Shown here: in pieces, positions 43,848-53,419 of the stretch
Position numbering within the stretch: position 1 is the stretch's first letter
How the letters are laid out: every line of letters begins with the position of its first letter
From: CAVPMW01 sp963706515
GTDB lineage: Bacteria > Chloroflexota > Anaerolineae > Anaerolineales > UBA4823
Direction of reading: 5' to 3'
NCBI GenBank assembly: GCA_963706515.1
Contig: CAVPMW010000002.1
Location: 186,001 to 250,000, forward strand
DNA: 64,000 nt
Made by a program: the position numbers and the translations under genes
Notes under the pieces: generated by a model
The model's database searches: none
What the model was told of the DNA's origin: nothing
Seen by the model: only the letters and a program-made list of their open reading frames with translations

Positions 43848-43881
43848 TCTCTGCCCTCCCATACTCTAGGGAGGGCAGAGA
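43848..43881 (-). terminator. Intercistronic hairpin between pstS and pstC (system 3)
   Basis: Perfect 13-bp stem TCTCTGCCCTCCC / GGGAGGGCAGAGA with an 8-nt loop. No T-run follows on the minus strand, so it may protect the pstS 3' end or slow transcription rather than end it. Confidence 0.6.
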
Positions 43882-43901
43882 GCAGTCTAGAAGCAGCTAT
43901 C

Positions 43902-45099
43902 TCATTGAGCGATCGGTTTTCCCTGGCAGGTGATCTGGCCAAGTTTGGCATTCACCTGATCTTTAATATCCTGAGGCAAGGCGACGTATTGCAGGTCTGT
44001 GGCATCTTTGTCACCATCTGGACCGTATGCCCACTTAAAGAACTTCAAGAGATTTCCAGCCTTCGCACAGTCTTGCTGATCCATATACATCAGAATGTAG
44101 GTATAACCGGCTATCGGGTAAGAGTTTTTCCCCGGACCATTCACGATCGATAAAGCCAGCTTATCACCTAAAGCTGTTCCGAAATCATTCATGGCTGCAT
44201 GCGTGCTGTCAGGGTTTGGCTGAATATACTCACCTGTCTGGTTCTGCAATAAGTTCAAGACCGCTTTGTTTTGAATGGCATAAGCGAGCTCGACATACCC
44301 GATTGCGCCATCATTCTGCGTGACGGTTCCATAAACCCCTTCATTACCTTTTCCACCTAAACCTACCGGCCATTCTACCGCCGTACCTTTTCCAACATTA
44401 TCCTTCCATTCCTGGCTAACACTGGAAAGGTAATCCGTAAAGATAAAGGTTGTGCCCGATCCATCGGATCGGTGAACGACGATGATATCTTGATCTGGGA
44501 GCGTCAGACCCGGGTTAGCAGCAGTCAAAACCGGGTCATTCCATTTCTTGATCTTTCCCAAATAGATATCTGCCAGAGCGCCTTGTGGGAACTTGATCGG
44601 ATCGGCTAGACGGCTTCCCATCGGAGCCTTTAAGGTTAACGACGATCGCTTCTGCACCGGCGACGGTGGGGAACATTTGTATCCCCGGCGCTGCCTTGTA
44701 CTGATCATCGTTCAAAATCGCGTCCGATGCGCCAAAGTCGACGGTTTTTTCGGTGATCTGCTTGATCCCACCCCCTGATCCGATGGACTGGTAATTGAAT
44801 TTGACCGCGGGATCGACGAATGCATAATCATAGAACCAGCGTGAATAAAGAGGAAATGGGAAAGTCGCACCCGCACCGTTGATCAGCTGGGGGTTAGATG
44901 GGGCGCTAACTGGCATGGCTTCGGGGGTTGTGGTAATGAGCACGGTCTGAGGCGTGCCTGCCACGATCTTGGTGACCTCTACTTGAACCGTTTTCACCAC
45001 TTCAACCGTTTGTGGGGCGGCTGCCGGGGTGGCGCAAGCCGAAAGCAAGACCGATAATAGAACTAAAGGCAATATTACAAAGTGGAGCTTGCGGGACAT
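43902..45099 (-). CDS. pstS: Phosphate-binding lipoprotein PstS (system 3; one frameshift)
   Basis: About 399 codons with a lipobox LLSAC, a Val/Thr-rich linker, and the PstS core: INGAGATFPFPLYSRWF, FNYQSIGSGGGIKQIT, VDFGASDAIL, VVHRSDGSGTTFIFTDYLS. The frame breaks near 44605: removing one T gives NLKGSDGKPLADPIKFPQG. The length (1198 = 3n+1) agrees. A GGAGGAG site precedes the ATG. A four-repeat Pho box (45183-45221) lies upstream, so it should be induced when phosphate is scarce. Confidence 0.92.
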
Positions 45100-45182
45100 A
45101 GAATTCTCCTCCTGAGATTCTTCTTTGATTTATATTACACTGTATAGCGTATCACGGCGTTTTTAACGATGGTGGAAATTAG

Positions 45183-45221
45183 GGTTAATAAATTTTCAAC
45201 GATTTGTAAATGATTTATTAA
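45183..45221 (-). promoter_or_regulatory. Pho-box array upstream of pstS system 3
   Basis: On the minus strand TTAATA, TTTACA, TTGAAA and TTAACC start at 45221, 45210, 45199 and 45188: an exact 11-bp period, with 5-bp spacers, close to the TTAACA repeats bound by PhoP/PhoB-family regulators. Another TTAAAA lies two periods further on. Confidence 0.7.
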
Positions 45222-45247
45222 CGGGATGTCTAACCTGGTTCGTGTGT

Positions 45248-46094
45248 TCAACGGGCGAAATACTGGTGCAGACTCTCGAGCGGAAGAGCTTGAACAGGTG
45301 TTTGTGCGAGGCGATTTTCCATAGGGATTTCCCATTCCCAGTTCCGCAGTTGGGGGAAAGTATCATAAGCTGTGAGATCGAGCTGGAGCGGGGTAATGGA
45401 AACATATCCTTCGTCCATGGCGCCTACATCCGTGTCATCCTCGGGAATTCCTGTCGGTGCATCCCCGCCGATCCAGTAATATGGGTTCCCGCGTGGATCG
45501 ATGCGCTTTTCCAACCGGTCACGATAGACTCGCAATCCCTGCCGGGTCAGGCGGATGCCTCGGATTTCCTCCAATGAATGACGAGGAATATTAACGTTTA
45601 AAAGGATCCCGGGAGGCAGCGGGCAGGAAATAACCTTTTTGGGCGATTATGCGGCTATAAGTCGCCGCGGCATAATAATCCAATGGTCCAAGGTGGTTTT
45701 CAGGGCTATCCAGGGAGAATGCAATGGCCGGGACACCCCAAATGACTGCTTCCATCGCTGCGGTTACCGTGCCGGAATAGGTGACATCGTGACCTAGGTT
45801 CGGCATCGGGTTAATGCCCGAAACCACCAGATCAAATTTCCGCTCAAAATAACCGAGCAGTGCCAACGCGACACAATCTGAAGGCGCTCCATCGCTGGCA
45901 ATTGCTGGCGTACCATCGATTAGATCTACCTCTTTGATCCGCAGGGGTCGATCCAGGGTCTTTACATGGCCTCCCCCAGACCAGTTCCGATCAGGAGCCA
46001 GAATGCTCACCTCCCCAAGACTTTTCACAGCATGCACCAGTGCAGCCAATCCAGGAGCTTTGACACCGTCGTCGTTCGTTACCAGGATTTGCAT
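45248..46094 (-). CDS. surE: 5'-nucleotidase / survival protein SurE (one frameshift)
   Basis: About 282 codons. The SurE opening MQILVTNDDGVKAPGLAALV gives the metal-binding Asp pair; APDRNWSGGGH, VVSGINPMPNLGHDVTYSGTV and GVPAIAFSLDS follow. One base removed near 45615 joins FLPA to PPGILLNVNIPRHSLEEI; the length (847 = 3n+1) fits. SurE removes phosphate from nucleoside monophosphates and polyphosphates. It has a five-repeat Pho box upstream, so it is probably part of the phosphate-starvation response. Confidence 0.9.
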
Positions 46095-46140
46095 AAAATT
46101 TCCCTTCGATTCTTCAAGTTAATAGAGCATATCATCCGCC

Positions 46141-46190
46141 TTTTAACGCCCAATGAACAGGATGTTAAATTATTGATAATGCAATGTAAA
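46141..46190 (-). promoter_or_regulatory. Five-repeat Pho box upstream of surE
   Basis: Minus-strand hexamers TTTACA, TTATCA, TTAACA, TTCATT and TTAAAA start at 46190, 46179, 46168, 46157 and 46146, exactly 11 bp apart. A TATGCT (possible -10) follows 9 bp later. PhoR/PhoB are encoded just upstream. Confidence 0.75.
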
Positions 46191-46199
46191 ATTTTTAGC

Positions 46200-47999
46200 T
46201 TACGCGGGGAAGGATGAGATTGTTATTCGGGGTTTGCGATCGGTATGGTGAAATAAGAAAGTACTCCCCCTACCTTCGATACTTTCAGCCCAAATGCGTC
46301 CGTTGTGCGCCTCTACGGTATGCCGGGCAATCGCCAGACCTAAACCGGTGCCGCCTCCTGATCGAGCGCGGTCGGTTTTATAAAACCGTTCGAAGATACG
46401 CGGTAAGTCTTCTGAAGGAATACCAATGCCGCTATCCTGGACTGTAAATAACACATATTTTCCTGGTGGTTCGTTATATAGCGATGCAGATACACTAATT
46501 TTGCCGCCTGGCGGGGTAAATTTAATCGCATTGTGAAGCAGGTTAACCAATACCTGTTCCAACCGGTTCTGATCGGCAAGCACCTCCGGCACTTCACCAA
46601 TTTCCACGTCCAATTGCAACCCGGCGCGCTCTGCTTGCAGCTTGAGCCGTTCGACCGCTTCGCCAATGACTTGCTCTGGAGGAGTAGGCTGCATGTTGAA
46701 AGGTACTTTGCCTGACTCAATTTTGGACAGTTCCAGCAGCTCGGTGACCATCAGGCTCATTGAATCGACTTCTGTCTCCATTTGTTCCAGGAAGCGATGC
46801 GCGGCGGGTGGATCATCCAGGGCACTCTCCTGGAGAGTTTCGGTAAGTGCCTTAAGCGAGGCAAGCGGAGTGCGCAGCTCATGCGAGATATTACTGATGA
46901 AATCGCGTCGGACGGTTTCCAGCTGGCGGACCCGGGTGAGATTCTGGAATAAGAGCATGATACTTCCCGGTAAAAATTGCCCTAATGGCGTCGCAATGCC
47001 TTGCAGAAAGAGCTGGCGGCGGGGAATCTCTATATTCATGGTTTGAATGTCGCCAGCCTCCAAACACTCTTGCCAGAGCTCAACGAGCTGGTGCAAGCGA
47101 AAAACTTCGATCAGAGTTCGACCTAACGCCTGCTCCTCAATCACTTCGAACACGTTTTGTGCTGCGGGATTGATCAGCTGGATCCGGCTATCGCCATCCA
47201 CAATGATGACCCCATCATTCATGTGGCTGAGCACTGCGGCCATTTTGCTTCGCTCGCTCTCGAGCGCATTAATTTCCGATTCGAGCTGAACGCTCATCAG
47301 GTTGAATGCCTTGGTAAGCTTGCCGACTTCATCGGAGGAGGTGGGTACGATCCGAATCCGTAGATCCCCTTCCGAAATGCGCTCCGCAGCCTGGGTTAAT
47401 GAGCGTAAAGCCAGGGTTGTCCGGCTGGCAATCCACAGCGCCAGCAATATCGCTCCCAGCGTTGCCAGGATGGTGACGAAAATCAAAGTATTCCGTATTC
47501 GGTTTAGAGCCAATTGCACGTCGGTGAATGGCACTGCCAATCGGATGTAACCTTCATTCTCTCCATTCGGTTGTATCCTGAGGGCTACGTAGAACATTTC
47601 ATAACCGAGCGTAGTGCTCAGCCGGGTGCTGATCCCTTTTCCGGTGCTCGCTGCCTGCTGGACCTCCGGCCGGCTTAGATGGTTCTCCATCGTTTTTTCA
47701 TCCTCATCTGAATCACCCAGGACGGTACCATCTGCTGCAATAATTGTCACTCGGGAATTGAGTATTTGCGACCAGTGGGCTGCCAGGTCATGAAATGAAG
47801 CCGGATAGCTATCCGGATCCAATAATTTTGCTGCGACTTGTTCTCTCAGCAAATCACCTTCGTCAGTAAGGCGAGTTTCCAGATTAGCGAAATATAACCT
47901 TCGCAAAATATCGGACATGCTGTACGCCACCACAAGCATGGTAGCGATTATCAGCAAAATATAGGGTAATGCAATCCGCCAACGGATACTACGGAGCAC
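46200..47999 (-). CDS. phoR: PhoR-type sensor histidine kinase
   Basis: 599 residues: membrane helix 8-30, a periplasmic sensor domain of about 135 residues, a second helix (about 170-192), HAMP (to 245), PAS (about 255-355), HisKA with FISNISHELRTPLASLKAL (His near 377), and HATPase_c with N box LLHNAIKFTPPGG, DSGIGIPSEDLPRIFERFYK and GTGLGLAIARH. The domain order is that of PhoR in Gram-positive-type bacteria. It follows its response regulator by 3 bp, and the pst/phoU genes downstream support phosphate sensing. Confidence 0.92.
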   Translation of the reverse strand: MLRSIRWRIALPYILLIIATMLVVAYSMSDILRRLYFANLETRLTDEGDLLREQVAAKLLDPDSYPASFHDLAAHWSQILNSRVTIIAADGTVLGDSDEDEKTMENHLSRPEVQQAASTGKGISTRLSTTLGYEMFYVALRIQPNGENEGYIRLAVPFTDVQLALNRIRNTLIFVTILATLGAILLALWIASRTTLALRSLTQAAERISEGDLRIRIVPTSSDEVGKLTKAFNLMSVQLESEINALESERSKMAAVLSHMNDGVIIVDGDSRIQLINPAAQNVFEVIEEQALGRTLIEVFRLHQLVELWQECLEAGDIQTMNIEIPRRQLFLQGIATPLGQFLPGSIMLLFQNLTRVRQLETVRRDFISNISHELRTPLASLKALTETLQESALDDPPAAHRFLEQMETEVDSMSLMVTELLELSKIESGKVPFNMQPTPPEQVIGEAVERLKLQAERAGLQLDVEIGEVPEVLADQNRLEQVLVNLLHNAIKFTPPGGKISVSASLYNEPPGKYVLFTVQDSGIGIPSEDLPRIFERFYKTDRARSGGGTGLGLAIARHTVEAHNGRIWAESIEGRGSTFLFHHTDRKPRITISSFPA

Positions 48000-48002
48000 G
48001 GT

Positions 48003-48707
48003 TCAGCCTTCGAAGCGATAACCAGCGCTCCGTACAGTAATGATCCGTTGAGGGTGTGCAGGATCGGTCTCAATTTTTTCGCGTAGCCAGCGAATGTGAA
48101 CATCTACCGTACGACTACCCCCCATGAATTCCCATCCCCAAACCTGGGCTAATATTTGCTCGCGGGAAAGTACCTGACCTCTATGTGCTGCCAGGTAGGT
48201 GAGAAGCTCATATTCTTTTGGTTTCATGTATAGAGGTTGGTCATCAATAAGAACTTCCCGGCGCGAAGGGATCAGGACCAGGTTATTAAAAATCAAGGTA
48301 TCTTGTTCAGGTGCAGACCGGTTTCCACTTTCTTCGCGTGCCATGCGGGCGCGGCGTAATTGTGCTTTTACACGTGCCAGGAATTCACGCATACTGAACG
48401 GTTTGGTCAGATAATCGTCAGCACCCATCTCAAGACCCAGCACCCGGTCGATCTCATCATCTCGCGCGGTCAGCATTAATATTGGCACGGAGGTTTCCTG
48501 GCGTAAGATGCGGCAGACCTCGAATCCATCTAATTTTGGAAGCATGATATCCAGGACGACTAAATCTGGGTGAGAATTCCGGGCGCAGATCAATGCAGCT
48601 TCACCGTCGCTGGCGTTCTCCACTTCATACCCCTGGTGTATGAGGTTGTAAGTTAATGTATCGAGTAATGCTGGTTCATCTTCAACAACCAGTATTTTTA
48701 CTGGCAT
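48003..48707 (-). CDS. phoB: PhoB/PhoP-type response regulator (OmpR family)
   Basis: 234 residues. The receiver (1-118) has EDEPALL, the phospho-Asp in DLVVLDIMLPKLDGFEV, LTARDD and the conserved Lys in DDYLTKPFS. The winged helix (about 135-230) ends WGWEFMGGSRTVDVHIRWLREKIE (split) and RSAGYRFEG. It forms a pair with the downstream PhoR and most likely binds the 11-bp Pho-box arrays before surE and pstS. Confidence 0.93.
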   Translation of the reverse strand: MPVKILVVEDEPALLDTLTYNLIHQGYEVENASDGEAALICARNSHPDLVVLDIMLPKLDGFEVCRILRQETSVPILMLTARDDEIDRVLGLEMGADDYLTKPFSMREFLARVKAQLRRARMAREESGNRSAPEQDTLIFNNLVLIPSRREVLIDDQPLYMKPKEYELLTYLAAHRGQVLSREQILAQVWGWEFMGGSRTVDVHIRWLREKIETDPAHPQRIITVRSAGYRFEG

Positions 48708-48729
48708 CCATCCTCCAGATAAAATTCTG

Positions 48730-49101
48730 TTATGGACCGAAGATCAAAGTGCGGTAGAGCTCAATCAGCTCGACCAGGTTGCCAGCAGGGTCGTGGAATT
48801 TTACCCAGCGGGCGTCTTCGTGTTCCTCAATCCCATTTAGTAGCGCAACATGGTTCTCTTCGAGTCGCTCGATTGCCTGGTCCAGATCCTCGACGACAAG
48901 TGCCAGCACAGGTAAATGCCCGCTATCTGCGGGTTTTGCAGGTGTACCTCGCTGGATGATAAGATAGGAATCGCCAACTTCAAGGTGAGGCGGACCTTCC
49001 TGGTGGGGGGCAAGATGGAGTCCGATCACTTCCGCATAGAAGTGGAGCAGTGTGTGGAGGTCCTGTGTGTATAGACAGGTCATATAGATTTGTGTTGTCA
49101 T
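48730..49101 (-). CDS. VOC/glyoxalase-fold protein
   Basis: 123 residues with the two beta-alpha-beta-beta-beta halves of the VOC superfamily: TCLYTQDLHTLLHFYAEVIGL at the start, then EEHEDARWVKFHDPAGNLVELIEL near the end, with a likely metal Glu. Members include glyoxalase I, dioxygenases and antibiotic-resistance proteins; the substrate cannot be told. It ends 22 bp before phoB on the same strand and may share its transcript. Confidence 0.82.
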   Translation of the reverse strand: MTTQIYMTCLYTQDLHTLLHFYAEVIGLHLAPHQEGPPHLEVGDSYLIIQRGTPAKPADSGHLPVLALVVEDLDQAIERLEENHVALLNGIEEHEDARWVKFHDPAGNLVELIELYRTLIFGP

Positions 49102-49218
49102 GGATTAAGTTCCCCGCCGTTAAAGCTTTGCCCAGCTACCAAAATAAATATGACTGGGACGTCTTCTCCATTTTGAATTTTAGCGTAACCGCAGATGGTA
49201 AAATAGGGACTGGTTTGG

Positions 49219-49467
49219 CTACCCTATTACCAACCTGGATTTCAATTCCTCGTTGGAAGGCTCTACCAGGATTGATCCATCTGGAAGCAGAATAGTAGGT
49301 ACACTGCGCATGCCGTGGTTAACCTTCATTACAAATAATTCACCCTGGTGATCCTGGTCGATGTCAATCCAATCATATTCGATACTGTTCCTTTCGAGAT
49401 ATCGCCTTGATCTCATACAATCTCCGCACCATACTGTTCCATAAATAGTAATCTTCAATTCAGACAC
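49219..49467 (-). CDS. Glutaredoxin-like protein (mycoredoxin type)
   Basis: 82 residues. A thioredoxin-fold core with active site WCGDC (near 14-17), EYDWIDIDQD and the cis-Pro segment SVPTILLPDGS. The dithiol WCGDC and short length resemble mycoredoxin/NrdH-like proteins, used for disulfide exchange in the cytoplasm. It lies alone between VOC (same strand) and the divergent DUF72 gene, starting only 27 bp from the latter. Confidence 0.85.
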   Translation of the reverse strand: MSELKITIYGTVWCGDCMRSRRYLERNSIEYDWIDIDQDHQGELFVMKVNHGMRSVPTILLPDGSILVEPSNEELKSRLVIG

Positions 49468-49494
49468 CGTGTTACCTCGGATGAATGGAGGAGT

Positions 49495-50285
49495 ATGGAT
49501 TGGTATATAGGCACGATCGGTTATAGTTATCGAGATTGGCGTACAGCATTCTATCCAGCTGACCTGCCAGACCGGAATTATTTAGCGTATTATAGCCGAG
49601 TTTTTAATACCGTCGAAGTGGATACCACATTTTATGGGATCCCCCGAATTAAGACTCTTCAATCCTGGGCAGCGAATGTACCGCCTGAATTCCGGTTCTG
49701 TTTGAAGACCCCTCGAATAATTGACGCATGATATGAAGCTTACCAATGCGAATGCATTGATGGCGGAGTTTGTCGAGGTCGTGCGAAATCTCGGAGAGAA
49801 CCTGGGAGTAATCTTGATCCAGCTCCCTCCATCTTATCACATAGATCAAAAAGATAATTTAGACGGATTTTTATCTTCATTGCCCCCGGGAGTAAATTAT
49901 GCGATCGAGCTGCGCAGTCCTGGGTGGTACCGTGATGTGGATCAAACGGCTAAATTTTTGCACAATCATGGAGTCTGCTGGGTTGGAATTGATTTTCCCG
50001 GTATCCCCACCTCAATTGTATCGACTGCAGAATTTCTTTATATTCGCTGGATTGGAAAGCACGGAGCTTATCATCCGCATACCTTCGAGCGAGATCCGCG
50101 CGAGGACTGACCTGCAAAACTGGCTAGCTCGTTTGGTTGAGTTCACCCAACGGAAACAGGCGATTTATGGATTTTTCAACAATGATTATTGCGGTTATGC
50201 TGCTGGGACAGCAATCAGGTTTTGTCAAATGTTGGGTCAGCCAGGGAAAACCATAGATCCAGATCGTCAGATGAGGCTGTTCTAA
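49495..50285 (+). CDS. DUF72 family protein (two frameshifts)
   Basis: About 263 codons in three frame pieces. MDWYIGTIGYSYRDWRTAFY, FNTVEVDTTFYGIP and FRFCLKTPRII give the DUF72 start. One G removed near 49725 leads to THDMKLTNANALMAEF, ILIQLPPSYHID, NYAIELRSPGWY, and one removed near 50105 leads to TDLQNWLARLVEF and YGFFNNDYCGYA. The length (791 = 3n+2) matches. The family has a TIM-barrel fold and unknown activity. It ends one base before ctaA. Confidence 0.85.
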
Positions 50286-50286
50286 A

Positions 50287-51267
50287 ATGGATCTGAGAAA
50301 ATTAAGTCGCTTTGCTGTCTTTGCCTGGATCGTCCTCGGAATCAACGTTTTGGTTATCCTGTGGGGCGCGTTTGTAAGGGCATCTGGGTCGGGTGCTGGA
50401 TGTGGTAGCCACTGGCCTTTGTGTAATGGACAGGTACTCCCGAGCAACCCACAGATCGAGACGCTGATCGAATTTACTCATCGTATGATGAGCGGTCTAG
50501 CGCTGATATTGATTTTAGTGATGTTGATTTGGGCTTTTCGAGCCTTTTCAAAAGGCGACCCCGTCAGACTTGGCGCGGTCCTTTCTGCTATTTTTATCCT
50601 CACTGAAGCGTTGGTTGGGGCGAGCCTGGTAATATTTGAATGGGTTGCAAAAGACGCTTCTCTCGGTCGAGTTATCTCCCAGGGCGTGCATCTAACGAAC
50701 ACTTTCTTGCTCCTCGCCAGCCTGACGCTGACTGCCTGGTGGGCATCCGGGGGCAACCGCATCTCCCTTCACGGACAGGGTATGCTATTTACTGCGGTCA
50801 TCATTGGAGCAGCGGGAGTAATCTTGATCGGAGTAACTGGGGCAATTACCGCTCTCGGTGATACTCTTTTCCCAGCCGCTTCACTGGCAGCCGGAGTACA
50901 GCAAGATTTCTCTCCCACGGCAAATTTTCTCATTCGATTGCGCGTTTGGCACCCGGTTGCGGCAATCACAGCTGGGTTTTACCTCATATTTTTTAGCCTC
51001 CTGGTCAGAATGTTCCGCCCAACAGAGGTCGTAAAACGGTTGGTGATTTTCCTAATAGGGACAATCATCTTACAATTTTCGGCTGGACTGATCAACCTCG
51101 TGTTGCTTGCTCCCACCTGGATGCAGATTATCCATCTCTTCTTAGCCGATATGACCTGGATATTATTCGTGCTGTTAGCCGCCGCTGCTCTATCTGGACA
51201 AGATGAGCCAGAAACGATAAGGATCGACCAACCCAGCCGGGCTTCCCCAGCGCCGCTGAACACGTGA
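50287..51267 (+). CDS. ctaA: Heme A synthase, CtaA/COX15 family
   Basis: 326 residues with eight membrane spans in two four-helix halves. ASGSGAGCGSHWPLCNG carries the extracytoplasmic Cys pair; the heme-binding His are in IEFTHRMMSG, GVHLTNTF, RVWHPVAA and IHLFLADM. The enzyme oxidises the methyl group of heme O to make heme A for aa3-type cytochrome oxidases. No oxidase gene is in the window, but its presence implies aerobic or microaerobic respiration. It is 18 bp upstream of ligA. Confidence 0.93.
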   Translation: MDLRKLSRFAVFAWIVLGINVLVILWGAFVRASGSGAGCGSHWPLCNGQVLPSNPQIETLIEFTHRMMSGLALILILVMLIWAFRAFSKGDPVRLGAVLSAIFILTEALVGASLVIFEWVAKDASLGRVISQGVHLTNTFLLLASLTLTAWWASGGNRISLHGQGMLFTAVIIGAAGVILIGVTGAITALGDTLFPAASLAAGVQQDFSPTANFLIRLRVWHPVAAITAGFYLIFFSLLVRMFRPTEVVKRLVIFLIGTIILQFSAGLINLVLLAPTWMQIIHLFLADMTWILFVLLAAAALSGQDEPETIRIDQPSRASPAPLNT

Positions 51268-51285
51268 TTACGAAAGTGAGGTACT

Positions 51286-53311
51286 ATGCCTGAACCTGAA
51301 GAATCAAAATTGCGCCTCGCTGAACTGCGCCAGCTCATTAATTACCATAATTATCGCTACCACGTACTGGATGACCCGGTGATCAGCGATTATGAGTTCG
51401 ACCGTTTGCTGGCTGAGCTGAAAAAGATAGAAGAGGAACATCCTGAGTGGATAACCACGGATTCACCCACTCAAAGGGCGGGAAGCCGTCCATTGGAAAA
51501 ATTCCAAAAAATAACCCATCCAGCTCCGGTTCTAAGCCTGGCAAATTCATTTGGTGCGGACGACCTTCGCGCCTGGTATGAGCGTGTGTCAAAACTGGAT
51601 CGACGAGTAAAAGAGGCAAGCTACATAATCGAGCCAAAAATTGACGGTCTAACTGTGGTGCTCACTTACCGGGACGGATTATTCACCCAGGGAGCCACGC
51701 GCGGCGACGGAGTAATCGGTGAGGATATCACCGCCAACCTGCGCACGATACGTGCCTTGCCGCTGAAACTCCCGGTAGACTCGCAGGGACCATTAGCGCC
51801 AGGATATTTCGTCGTGCGCGGTGAAGCTTTCATAAATATCGCCGATTTCGAGAAGCTTAACGCACGATTGTTGGAGGCCGGTGAGAAAACCTACCAGAAC
51901 CCACGGAATACTGCAGCCGGCTCGCTCCGCCAGCTCGACCCCAGCCTTACAGCCAGCCGTCCCCTCACCATTCTCACTTATGCAATTGTCGCCACAGATG
52001 GTCCGCGACCCAGGACTCAGCAGGACACGCTTATTCATTTGAAAGATTTGGGATTTCCAACCCCTCCACGAGAATATGCAGGAAACTTCGAGGAGGCGAT
52101 TGATATCTGCATCTCCTGGGCTGATCGTAGAAAGCATCTCCCTTATGAAGCAGATGGAGTCGTGGTAAAGATCAACGATTTGGAGCTTGCCACGAGTTTG
52201 GGTACAGCAGGGAAGGATCCACGGGGAGCGATTGCTTTTAAGTTTCCTGCACAGGAAGTTACGACCCGTTTGAACCAGATTGGAGTAAACGTGGGGCGTA
52301 CGGGCAGGCTGACACCCTATGCAATACTGGAGCCGATCGAAATTGGGGGGGTTATTGTCAAACAGGCTACTTTACATAATTTCGATTATATCCGTGAGAA
52401 AGATATACGGATTGGAGATCGCGTTCTGGTAAAACGAGCGGGAGAGGTAATCCCATACGTTATTGGCCCGGTGATCGACGTACGGACCGGCGAGGAAATC
52501 CCCTTCACCCCACCGCTAACCTGCCCTGCTTGTAATGAGCAGGTTGAAAATTTCCCCGGTGAAGTCGATTGGTACTGCGTCAACAGTGCATGTCCTGAGC
52601 AGCTGATCCGCAACCTGGAGCATTTTGTTTCAAGAGGGGCGATGGATATTGTTGGGTTTGGAATAAAAATTGGGGAGCAATTGGTGGAGGCTGGTCTGGT
52701 CCACGATGTGGCGGACATCTACTATATTAAGCGAGAGGACTTGCTAAAACTAGAAGGCTTTGCAGAAAAGAAGGCTGACAATATCCTGGACGCGATTGAA
52801 GCCTCCAAGAGCCAACCCCTTGCGCGATTAATCACCGCGATTGGGATCCATGGTGTAGGTGAGGTCGTGGCAGCCGACCTGGCGAAAAAATTTAGCTCAA
52901 TGGATAGTTTGATGAACGCAACGGTCGAAAAATTACAATCTATCGAAGGAATTGGTCCAAATATTGCGCAAGCAATTGTCGATTGGTTTAGCCGGGCTGC
53001 CAACCAGCATGTATTGGGAAAATTACATTCCGCCGGTGTTTGGCCAGTGGAGCTCCCCTCGGAAAAAGAGGGGATCAGACCATTAGCGGGAATGACTTTT
53101 GTCGTCACGGGTACGCTCCCCAAGTTATCCGCGTGATGGAGTCAAGGAGTATATTGAGAATTACGGTGGGAAAGTCACCGATTTTATCAGCTCAAAGACG
53201 AGCTACCTGGTTTTAGGCGAATCGCCAGGCTCAAAGCTGGAAAAAGCCAGGTCGTTGGGTGTCCCCGTGATCGATGAGTCTGGTCTGCGCTCGCTCGCCG
53301 GTGAGCATTAA
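51286..53311 (+). CDS. ligA: NAD-dependent DNA ligase LigA (one frameshift)
   Basis: About 675 codons, the normal size. YRYHVLDDPVISDYEFDRLL at the Ia domain, the adenylation site EPKIDGLTVVL (Lys near 111), TRGDGVIGEDITANL, the OB fold, a Cys4 zinc finger (CPACNEQ...CVNSACPEQL), helix-hairpin-helix repeats (GIHGVGEVVAADL) and a BRCT domain. The BRCT is split near 53132: removing one G gives PKLSRDGVKEYIENYGGKV. The length (2026 = 3n+1) agrees. This gene is essential in bacteria, so the break is almost surely a sequence error. Confidence 0.95.
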
Positions 53312-53419
53312 TCTTGATCTAAATGTGACTAAATAAAATTTCGAGTTGCGGAATCGATTGGTTGACAGTATTGCCTGGCTGGACTAAACTAGGCAATCGC
53401 TAAAAAGGAGAAAAGCGGC

